Notes under the pieces: model-generated
What the model was told of the DNA's origin: nothing
The model's input: the letters and a program-made list of their open reading frames with translations, nothing else
Database searches by the model: none
Position numbers and translations under genes: made by a program
Part shown: positions 56,990 through 64,000 of the stretch, piece by piece
Layout of the letters: each line of letters starts with the position of its first letter
How positions within the stretch are numbered: the stretch's first letter is position 1
Assembly: GCF_036884655.1 (NCBI RefSeq)
Contig: NC_088335.1
Span: 43,654,501 to 43,718,500 of the forward strand
Source of the DNA: Musa acuminata AAA Group
Lineage: Eukaryota; Streptophyta; Magnoliopsida; Zingiberales; Musaceae
DNA length: 64,000 nt
Reading direction: 5' to 3'

Positions 56990-58450
56990 ATGGAGCCCGT
57001 CGACCTCGTTCCGAGTGGTTACAGGTTCCTTCCCACGGCGGAGGAACTCGTGGTCGACTACCTCGCCAACTGCGTTGCCGGCACACCGCTCCCAAGCCGC
57101 GCTGTCGCCTTCGCCGATGTCTACGGCACCGAGCCGTGGAATCTTCTCTGCAGCGATCGACAGGAGGGCTATTTCTTTGCGGAGCGCAAGCCCAAGAACA
57201 GCGGCGGCTCGCGCGTCGATCGAAAGGCCGGCACCGGTTCTTGGACTCTGAACAAAAAGCAAGAACCAGTCAAGTCCATCGTCGACGGGCGCGAGATGGT
57301 GGTGGGACGAAAGAGCTTCCTCTCCTTCAACGATGGCCGGCGGAAAAACTCCGGGTGGACCATGTACGAGTTTGAGATGTGTTCCTCGGGCTTCGAGAGA
57401 CGAGTTCTCTGTCACGTTAAGAAGAGCTCGCATCATGCCATCTCCGGCGGCAATTTCATCAAAAAGGTTGAGTCGACGTTCACGGAGGCCGCGACAGAGA
57501 CGGTCTCCGGCGGCAGCCTCGTTGGGCAGAAGAGAAATAGAGAGGAATCTTCTACTCTCTCAGCAAAAGCATCGACTCTCTCAAAGAAGCCAGCACATTC
57601 CAGCGGAGCATTGCAGTCCGACGTCTCACCACCTCCAACCGCGGTGGTGCAACATCCCATATTGGCTCGTGCTGTGACACCCCCGGAGAGTCATCTTTCC
57701 TCGGTCGATTCAGTTGCACCGAACGAAGCCGGAGTCCCATCCGCCGCTCTATCGTCAACGGATGTCAGTGGAGGTGAGCTCGTGATAACTGCGGAAGAAC
57801 TCGAAGCATTCTTGGCTTCGTCTTCGCCGTCGGTCGATCATGGCGGTGAACAGAACTGCATCGACGATGCTTTCTTCACCAGAGAGGTTGAAGCCTCCTT
57901 GATGTCGGATGACACCGACACAGCCTCGACTACCATCCCGAAGGCCTCGCCGTCAGGCCTTGTCGATCTTCTCTTGATACTCGATGATACTCGAATTGAT
58001 TCGACCACGGTCGTAGAGGTTTCCTCGTCATCGTCGTCGATCGACTTCGTCGCGTGTGAGAAGATGTACTTCACCGACGATCCCTTCTTTCCGATCCTGG
58101 AAGAGGTCCATGCCTTCCTGATGTCCGATGACACCTTCGCTGCCTCGACTACGATCTCAGGGGCCTCGCTCTCATCCTCAACCGGCGTTGCCGCGGAACA
58201 AACGGAGTGCGTGGACAACGCTCGCTCGACAACCCCGAAAGAGTTGCAAGTCTCGTTGATGTCTCATGGCACCGGCACCGATTCGACCACGGCCGAAGCG
58301 GTTTCGTCGTCATCGTCGAACGACTTTGTTGGGTGTGAGGAGACGGAGAACGTAGATGATGTCGACGACTTCATGCAAGAGATTGATGCCCTCATGAAGT
58401 CCGATGACACACCTGTGGATTCGGCAATGATCTCGTGGCTGGAGCAGTAG
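56990..58450 (+). CDS. NAC-domain transcription factor with repeated acidic/Ser-rich tail
   Basis: Intronless 486-residue protein. A NAC domain spans about 6-150: PSGYRFLPTAEELVVDYLAN (subdomain A), DVYGTEPWNLL, EGYFFAERKPK, GSRVDRKAGTGSWTL, VGRKSFLSFNDGR, KNSGWTMYEFEM and RVLCHVKKS. This is a diverged NAC: the usual WYFF and TGYWKATG motifs appear as GYFFAER and GTGSWTLN, and PKGxKTxWVMHEY as a GRRKNSGWTMYEF form. The tail (from about 260) repeats a motif of type LMSDDT..(A/D)STT with Ser runs and acidic blocks about five times, a likely activation region. NAC factors bind CACG-type promoters in the nucleus; the targets are unknown. Most NAC genes have introns in the domain, so an intronless gene lying between LTR remnants may derive from a retrocopy or a local tandem family. 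The frame is intact. Confidence 0.87.
   Translation: MEPVDLVPSGYRFLPTAEELVVDYLANCVAGTPLPSRAVAFADVYGTEPWNLLCSDRQEGYFFAERKPKNSGGSRVDRKAGTGSWTLNKKQEPVKSIVDGREMVVGRKSFLSFNDGRRKNSGWTMYEFEMCSSGFERRVLCHVKKSSHHAISGGNFIKKVESTFTEAATETVSGGSLVGQKRNREESSTLSAKASTLSKKPAHSSGALQSDVSPPPTAVVQHPILARAVTPPESHLSSVDSVAPNEAGVPSAALSSTDVSGGELVITAEELEAFLASSSPSVDHGGEQNCIDDAFFTREVEASLMSDDTDTASTTIPKASPSGLVDLLLILDDTRIDSTTVVEVSSSSSSIDFVACEKMYFTDDPFFPILEEVHAFLMSDDTFAASTTISGASLSSSTGVAAEQTECVDNARSTTPKELQVSLMSHGTGTDSTTAEAVSSSSSNDFVGCEETENVDDVDDFMQEIDALMKSDDTPVDSAMISWLEQ
57796..58440 (+). repeat. Degenerate coding repeats in the NAC tail
   Basis: Five or six related blocks: EELEAFLASSSPS near 57796, EVEASLMSDDTDTASTT near 57884, LLLILDDTRIDSTT near 57965, EEVHAFLMSDDTFAASTT near 58098, ELQVSLMSHGTGTDSTT near 58240, EIDALMKSDDTPVDSA near 58379. 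Two are followed by a VSSSSS(S/N).DFV.CE string. Confidence 0.85.
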
Positions 58451-60149
58451 CTTGCTTGTATGAAAGCTTGTATGGAAAATGTTGTTTGTTCATGTATATC
58501 ATAATACTGGAAGGAAAAGAAAATTCATGTTCATGTAAATATTGGCGACAATAAAGTTCAATTTTCATCCCATGTATTGTTGTTTCCTTCATACGTTGGT
58601 ATTTATATGAAATGGTGTAGTTAATGAACTCATAATTTGAGATATCACTGTCTCGTCCTCATGCATCAACAAATCATAGTTGGTCACCGTCCTCAGGGAG
58701 AAACAGTCATGGGTGGGTTGACCATATATCAAAGTCAGACATTTGGATGACTTCTTCTAACCATCATCCAGTAAATCATTTTTATGTGATCCATGATGTT
58801 GTTATTGTGGAGATTTAAAGGATACTGATGAAGCCCTGTAGCTGAACAGTGTATTTGATTGCTCATTGACATCACTTTAAACCATGAATGAGAACAACAG
58901 AGCTGCAACTGTATTGAAATAGATTTTGTGCACACCATTGCCTCTCATAATCTTACATATATTTAGCAACATAAGCACACCATCGTCAAATTGGCAATGA
59001 CTACATAATACATAACTCGATACAATAGATAGGTTTAGAAGTTTGAGCAAATCTGTAAAGCGGATGCCACCATCAATGCCAATCTCCACAACACCAGTTG
59101 CACAGGTATGCAGATCCCTTGGAGCATCGCACCATCAGACATCCTCTCCGTGGGCAGCTCCAGCAATCGGGTTTCCTGCATCTAATTTGGCAGCAATAGT
59201 TGGTCGTGAAGGTGGTGGTGCTGGTGGTTGCGGTAGCTTTGACAGGGAGTTTGAGAGTTTGTCGGATCTTCTTGAGCCGGGTTGCAGTCGTCAGGTTCTC
59301 CATTTCTTGAATGAACTTGCATAGGTGACGGATGTAATTGCAATGACCTCCTCCTTTGATCCGTAAGGGATCGTATGGTTCTTTCGCTAGTTTCCATAAA
59401 CCATGTCCATAAAGCCAATTCACTACATCATCTTTGGTACCTTACAAGAAGACATCCTACTGTTAAAACAAAATATAATCTACTGGGAATATTTATGATG
59501 ATCAATCTGACACACATTTTAACTTCTAAATAAGGGGTATCAGTTCACACTAAATACAAGGAATTATTGACAATCTACAACACAAATTGACAACTGGTAC
59601 ATATCGGAAAATAAAACAAAGTCACTAATAATAACAGGCTTAAATAGAATCAACGGAGAAGACACAGTTTCAAGCTCGATGATTACTAACATTGGTCGAG
59701 AGATGTATCAGCTAACTTTGAGAATATCGACCTTGGTTCCAAAATGAATGCCTTAATTACCACCATTGAATGGCTACTCTAGTCTATGAAAATCCTGAGG
59801 ATTGGATATCTATGCATATCATCTTATTTCTAAACGAAACTGAGAGGTAGAAGAAGGAAACACAGAAAAATATAGTTTTAGTTCACGCACTGGCATCAGC
59901 TTCCAAGAAGTGGTCATTGACTGATTTTGGCTAATCATTCTGAATGCTTATACCTTCCGCAGCAAGAATTTACTTTGGAATCAACATTATCATCAAGTAG
60001 AGAAATAAGATTTCTATTACCAATGGATAAGTATTGAAAAGGATCTTTGTATATGGAGGTGCTCACACTATCCAGTCAAATCCTAAACACATGGACAGAA
60101 ATTTGCATACACAATGGATAGTCATTTGATTTCTACAGTGTTTTGATCA
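58451..60149. other. Region between NAC gene and inverted LTR element; unidentified open frames
   Basis: Holds the NAC 3' UTR. A GC-richer patch at 59073-59423 is open in - (WLYGHGLWKLAKEPYDP then KKIRQTLKLPVK) and partly in other frames. I do not recognise a family, and the best-looking frame changes along the patch (a PTIAAKLDAGNPIAGAAHGE string in another - frame is followed by TGA). It may be a decayed gene fragment. The remainder is AT-rich with no feature. Confidence 0.45.
59073..59423 (-). pseudogene. Unidentified coding-like fragment
   Basis: About 116 open codons on -, with a plausible protein style (charged and aromatic at first, Cys-rich at the end), but more than one frame looks protein-like in different parts. 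This suggests a frameshifted remnant. No domain is recognised, and the start is undefined because a stop and a possible AG acceptor lie just upstream (about 59448-59470). Confidence 0.3.
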
Positions 60150-60627
60150 TCTTGGGATGACCATGAATAGTCCGGTGTCCATATACAAACTCTTGTATGT
60201 ATATCGAATTTTTCGAATTAGCAATTTCCCTCACATATATGTGAACTTTGTACAACTTTTTGTCATTAAGCAACTCATATCTTCTTATATGGTCTCATCT
60301 TTTACTAAGAGCATTACATGCCTTGAGCATCATTTAGTTTAGTTGTTAACATTGAGCCATAACTCAAACTTAATCATTCCAACTTTTATGTGTTATGCGT
60401 TCTTTCTAGCTTACTTATCCTCACGATGCCTTTAATGCGAAGGATTGACTATCCATTGGAATGACAATCTTATATACTCATTCCTTTAAGTAACTTATTT
60501 CCCTACATTTTAATGTCAGTTTCTCTCAAATGATCGTGCGTGCTGGTTGCCCTCAATGTTAACCCGCTAGGTCCTCTATGTTTGAATGATAAGTGTTTCT
60601 AAATATGCTTGTCACTCTTATATCATC
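60150..60627 (-). mobile_element. 5' interior fragment of the inverted LTR element
   Basis: Reverse complement matches 945-1440 of the left element: the GGCTCAATGTTAACAAC string near 60340, the GACCATA...GAAG string near 60290, and the ATTCATGGTCATCCCAAGATGATC string near 60155. It lies directly inside the 5' LTR boundary at 60628. Confidence 0.8.
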
Positions 60628-61264
60628 TGTCACGGATTTAGATGGTTTTACCTAAATCATGCAACACCCTTGTATGTCCATCTCTAAATGGTCAGCCTTC
60701 TCGAAACCCTTTATGGACCCCTTAAAGATATGTAAAAGAGAAGACGAGTTAGTACAATCATTTAACTTAGGATCCATAAACAGTCATTTCAGTAAACACT
60801 TGATAAATAATACAAATTACAAATATAGATTTCGTAAACTCTAAATAATTGCATAATAAAGAGTCCAAAGTAATTCATCATTGTCAAAATCCCTCACAAG
60901 TTGATACTGTTGTAAAACAAGGTAAGAAACTAGCCTTATACACTATACCAAAGGCCTATCCAACTATATGCTACCCGGGTAGCTCCTGGGTACTATATAT
61001 TGGCTGACACTCTATACCACTCTACTGAACTAAAAAACTCCTAAAATGATTGTTTGGATAGTTTATTTTTGGATAGTTTTATCTTTATGTGATGATTACA
61101 CGTAACTTTCATTTATAATCCTAAAACAACCACAAAAGTTACCCAAAATAGGACTACCAAACTTACTTAAGCCATGTATATACTATGTAAAATATGAATA
61201 AAATCGAAAGATACAAACATATACTAGCATTACATCGAAAATCCTATCTATCACTTTGTGTATT
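60628..61264 (-). repeat. Decayed LTR (5' LTR of the inverted copy)
   Basis: Begins on + with TGTCACGGATTTA, the exact inverse of a TCCGTGACA LTR end. It aligns with 52220-52835 along about 600 bp. Confidence 0.78.
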
Positions 61265-61265
61265 G

Positions 61266-61470
61266 ACACTCTACAGCAATCTATGAAACTAGAAAACTTT
61301 CAAAATAACCATTTGAATTATCTATTTATGGATAATTTTATCTTTATACAATGATTACACATAAATTATGTTTATAGACTTAAAACGATCATAAAAATTA
61401 ATCAAAATGGATTTACTTTAAGTCCTCTATTATGTAAAGTATAAACAAAATCCAGACATAAACAACATTA
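61266..61470 (-). repeat. Extra partial LTR copy in tandem
   Basis: GACACTCTACAGCAATCTATGA and GGATAATTTTATCTTTATACAATGATTACAC, through the GTAAAGTATAAACAAAAT string, repeat the sequence at 61005-61205 in the same orientation. This is a third LTR fragment beside the 5' LTR. Confidence 0.75.
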
Positions 61471-61666
61471 TATCAGTTCTACAATTTTGTACGTGACAAT
61501 AAAAAAAAAAAAGAAAGAACTATTCAGTGACATGAAACGAATCTACATAACACGGTGAGTCAACTCCACATCGCCATTGTCATCCTCCAAAGCCGTCAAC
61601 TCGAACCCTAAAGCTTCATATGAGACAAGCTTGCATCATGCAGCCCACCAAGTTCCCATCACACAA

Positions 61667-62062
61667 TCACCACGCCCCTCTATCTAAACCCTTCACCACC
61701 CCGGCCATGCGTTCGCGCGGATCCTCGAAGCTCCAGTCCCGCCGCATGCCTCCGCTGCGCACCAGCCACGGCTCCTCCTCCGTCGCCGCCCCCGCCTCTC
61801 GACGGTCCGTGCTGCCACCGAACAGAGCGCTGCCGGTGCTCGCGATCTTGCGGTGACCCTTCTGCTTGTCGTCGGGGGGGTCCACGGGGATGGAACTGCT
61901 CCTCAGGTGAGCGTAGAGGGGCGGCGGGGTCAGCTCCCCCGACCAGCTCCGGCCGACCCCGAAGCACCTCGCCGCCCACGGGACGTCGTCGCGGCCATGC
62001 TCCAGCTTCGTGTCCCTCCTGGGCTCCGAGTGCCCGCCGCACGATAGGCAGTTCAGGCTCAT
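61667..62062 (-). CDS. Small plant-specific protein (MSLNCL / RSWSG / SSGMRRDWSFEDL-type family)
   Basis: A 131-residue single-exon protein starting MSLNCLSCGGHSEP. It shares the order of motifs of a small, uncharacterised plant family: an MSLNCL(S/T)C start, a VGRSWSGELTPP centre, and near the end PWLVRSGGMRRDWSFEDPRE. No enzyme or membrane feature is present and the function is unknown. The frame is open to an upstream ATG at 62128, but a TATA box (ATATAAGA on -, about 62132-62142) would put the transcription start near 62105, downstream of that ATG. The conserved N-terminus also begins at 62062, so I use 62062. The gene is GC-rich, in contrast to the AT-rich DNA around it. Confidence 0.75.
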   Translation of the reverse strand: MSLNCLSCGGHSEPRRDTKLEHGRDDVPWAARCFGVGRSWSGELTPPPLYAHLRSSSIPVDPPDDKQKGHRKIASTGSALFGGSTDRREAGAATEEEPWLVRSGGMRRDWSFEDPRERMAGVVKGLDRGAW

Positions 62063-62131
62063 TCTGCTCGGCGTTGGAGAAGAAGGCAGGGAGGAGTTGA
62101 GATCATTGGGGAGGAGATGAAGGTCCAAGAT

Positions 62132-62142
62132 CTCTTATATGG
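62132..62142 (-). promoter_or_regulatory. TATA box of the small plant-specific gene
   Basis: On the - strand CCCATATAAGAG, about 70 bp before the chosen ATG. It argues against the longer start at 62128. Confidence 0.6.
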
Positions 62143-62639
62143 GGTGGAGGCGGAGGAGGAGATGAGGCCTGCACAGCTTTGGTCGAGCCATTTCCATGGA
62201 GGGACGGCACCATGCAAGTGTTCGTGCCAGGGGTTGACCGGGTTGCTCTAATCTTTGCACACGGAAGAGCCTTATATTACAAAGTTGCCATCACCTTTGT
62301 CTTTGACAAAGGGGATAACAGTGAAAAGGTTAAGGGCATTAATGTGATTTTATGCCATGTTAAGGGTATTTTGAGAGGTAGACAGACGTAAAACCTCTTA
62401 GAATGCTTATCCTGACAGAGACTATGGAGGAGAAAAGAATTCCTTTTGGATCATTTTATCGAGCAAATACTTATCCCGACGGATAATTTCGAGTAAAAAG
62501 AGGATATCTTTGGATAATTTTGACTGCTTGCAGTTAGTTACAAGTCTCATTAATTGGGTTCTTTGATTTAGTCGTTCAATATTTCATTTTTTCTTTTGTT
62601 TTAATTATTTATTTTGAAAGAAGATTTATATTCAGTCTC

Positions 62640-63140
62640 TTTTTATTATTTACAAGGAGTACTTTTTAACTATTCATAATGTCTTACCATTCATAATCTC
62701 TTTAAAAATTAATAAAATAATATTTTTTTTATTTATAATCTCTTTAATTTAAATTTTACTCTTTTATTTTTTTCCTTTTCTCATATCTCTTGTGATAGCC
62801 ACCTGTGCACCCTGTCGTTATCGACGCTTCCCAACTTTCTATTGTTGATCGTTGCCTCTTAACCTGTATTCCCCACCAATCATCACATCTTAGTCTACGC
62901 TCGTCATCGATTGTCGACCCCTGACTTATGTTATGACCTCGCTTGTCACTCCCTAGACACTATCATTATCATCATCCGAGGAGAGAAAAAAAGAAGAGGA
63001 GGAAGAAGAAAAAAAAGAGGATGAAGAGGAAGAAGATGATATTTATATCCATTTATGAAAGGATAGTTTTACTTATCTAAAAAGAAATTAAATAAGGTGA
63101 TAAATAATAAAGAGGGGGTTGTAAATAGTAATCTCCTTTG
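62640..63140. repeat. Dispersed repeat, copy 1 (MITE-like ends)
   Basis: Begins near TTATTATTTACAAGGAG and ends near GGTTGTAAATAGTAATCTCC, which reads inversely as ATTACTATTTACAACC, so the ends are approximate inverted repeats. The interior has CTTGTGATAGCCACCTGTGC, ATTGTCGACCCC and a GAA-rich tract near 62980-63030. The first 320 bp recur at 63700-64000. Confidence 0.6.
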
Positions 63141-63424
63141 TAATCTCATGAAGAACTTTTAATATTCCTAATATATCCCTTAATAAATAGATATAAATAT
63201 CCTCAACTTATTATTTAATTTCATATGTAAGTGTCTAGAAGATGCATCTTCCGAGTGGTCTTGAAAATGCTTGAAATATATTTTAGGATACACCACGTTT
63301 TTCTTCTCTTTTGAATCAGCCCTTCTGATGGAATTCGATTGACTTTCGAGTGCGTAGCAGAAGGTGAGATTGATTTAAAATTACCTTTATGTTGAATCAT
63401 TAAAGAGGCATATGAGACAAACTA

Positions 63425-63690
63425 GCTATCATGAACAAAGCTATACATTGGATGTTTGATAATACTCATGTATCTCGGTATCTTTTAGCTTTGCTCATAC
63501 TTTTCATAGTATGTAGAGGGTTTGCAGTAAGCTTGACAACCATATTTTGGTTGGTTTTTATGATCGTTTTAGGCTTATAAATATATGTTGAGTGCAATCA
63601 TCGTGCAAAGGCCAAAACTATCCAGAAACAAGCCATCGAGATAGTCATTTTATGGGTTTTCTAGCTCCGTAGAGTGGTGCAGAGTGTTAG
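63425..63690 (+). repeat. Diverged LTR-like fragment (+ orientation)
   Basis: GGATGTTTGATAATACTCATGTAT, then ATAGTATGTAGAGGG, AAGCTTGACAACCATATTTTGGTTGG and TTTTAGGCTTATAAATA, parallel the LTR at 4621-4800. The last third is too diverged to align by eye. No interior is attached, so it resembles a solo LTR. Confidence 0.65.
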
Positions 63691-63699
63691 CCATTTAAT

Positions 63700-64000
63700 C
63701 AGAATACTTTTTTAACTATTGACAATGTCTACTATTCATAATCTCTTAAAAAATTAATCAAATAATATATTTTTTATTTATAACCTTTTTAGTTTTAATA
63801 TTACTCTTTTTTTTTTTCATTCCCCACATCCCTTGTGATAGCCACCTGTGCACTTTATAGCTATCGATACTTCCTAACTCCCTATCATCGATTATTGCCT
63901 CCTAACTTATGTTCCCACCAATCATCACATCCAAGTCAACGCTCATCATTGATTGTCGACCCCCGCTTGTGCTTTGACCTCACTCGTCACCCCCTTGACA
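63700..64000. repeat. Dispersed repeat, copy 2 (cut by window end)
   Basis: Direct repeat of 62650-62960: AACTATT.A.AATGTCT, TTCATAATCTCTT, the CTTGTGATAGCCACCTGTGCAC string, CACCAATCATCACATC, GATTGTCGACCCC. It continues past the window edge. Confidence 0.85.

Larger units (their letters stand above)
52220..61264 (-). mobile_element. Inverted, split copy of the LTR element family enclosing about 5 kb of other DNA
   Basis: Two LTR-like blocks in - orientation (3' LTR 52220-52835; 5' LTR 60628-61264) flank interior pieces matching the + element at 501-5065. 60150-60627 matches 945 to about 1440, including the PBS region (GATGATATAAGAGTGA after TCCGTGACA). 52836 to about 55000 matches about 1610 to 4620, ending with an AAGGAATAA.TG.GGGAGAA purine tract before the 3' LTR. 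The two pieces would be nearly adjacent in the + element, but here 5.1 kb lies between them, holding a TMN gene fragment and a NAC gene. Divergence is far greater than in the left element, and no coding potential for mobility remains. It is either one element with an insertion or two fragments joined by rearrangement. Confidence 0.7.

Noticed and set aside
56966..57436. Open frame on - opposite the NAC domain
   Set aside because: Antisense shadow; the + frame has clear NAC motifs.
62063..62128. Longer N-terminus for the small plant-specific protein
   Set aside because: A TATA box at 62132-62142 places the transcript start downstream of that ATG, and the family starts at MSLNCL.

Overview
The window is nuclear DNA from a flowering plant. 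Split genes with GT-AG introns, AT-rich intergenic DNA with SSR tracts, and LTR and LINE debris sit beside KANADI, VQ and NAC regulators. The overall style (GC-rich intronless regulators beside AT-rich long introns) suggests a monocot, possibly banana-like (Zingiberales); the species is inference only.

Layout, left to right. (1) 289-7121: a transmembrane-nine (TM9SF/TMN) pseudogene on +, with a stop, frameshifts and an internal deletion. A 4.57-kb non-autonomous LTR retroelement (501-5065) sits in its first intron. (2) 7.1-10.1 kb: gene-poor. (3) An intronless F-box/DUF295 gene on - (10142-11296), divergent from a three-exon class-II DnaJ (HSP40) gene on + (12334-16621). (4) RNA polymerase subunit RPB8 (NRPB8-like) on + in four coding exons (20479-22699). 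(5) A six-exon KANADI/GARP regulator on - (24453-29284). (6) A BPA1-like RRM gene on + (32054-35718) in five exons, the first only six coding bases. (7) CDC5, the MYB-type spliceosome protein, on + (37854-45138). (8) A TMEM41/VTT (DedA-type) membrane protein on + (46509-49499). (9) A VQ-motif protein on - (51003-51542). (10) 52.2-61.3 kb: a second, inverted and badly decayed copy of the same LTR family, whose two LTRs enclose about 5 kb holding a broken 5' piece of another TMN gene (-) and an intronless NAC-domain gene (+, 56990-58450). (11) A small plant-specific protein gene on - (61667-62062), then repeats, including a diverged solo-LTR-like piece and a direct repeat pair running to the window edge.

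The intact genes are mostly housekeeping (HSP40, RPB8, CDC5, TMEM41-like) or regulatory (KANADI, VQ, NAC, F-box, BPA1-like). Each has its own promoter and they do not form one pathway. The unusual part is the architecture: one LTR family occurs at four or more places, and two TMN pseudogene copies lie in opposite orientation near the two ends, each physically tied to that family. I found no CRISPR, no tRNA or rRNA gene and no convincing new molecular system. The best candidates for a second look are the LTR-enclosed NAC/TMN block, the internally repeated NAC tail, the long repeat-bearing CDC5 tail, and the GC-AG intron in the DnaJ gene.
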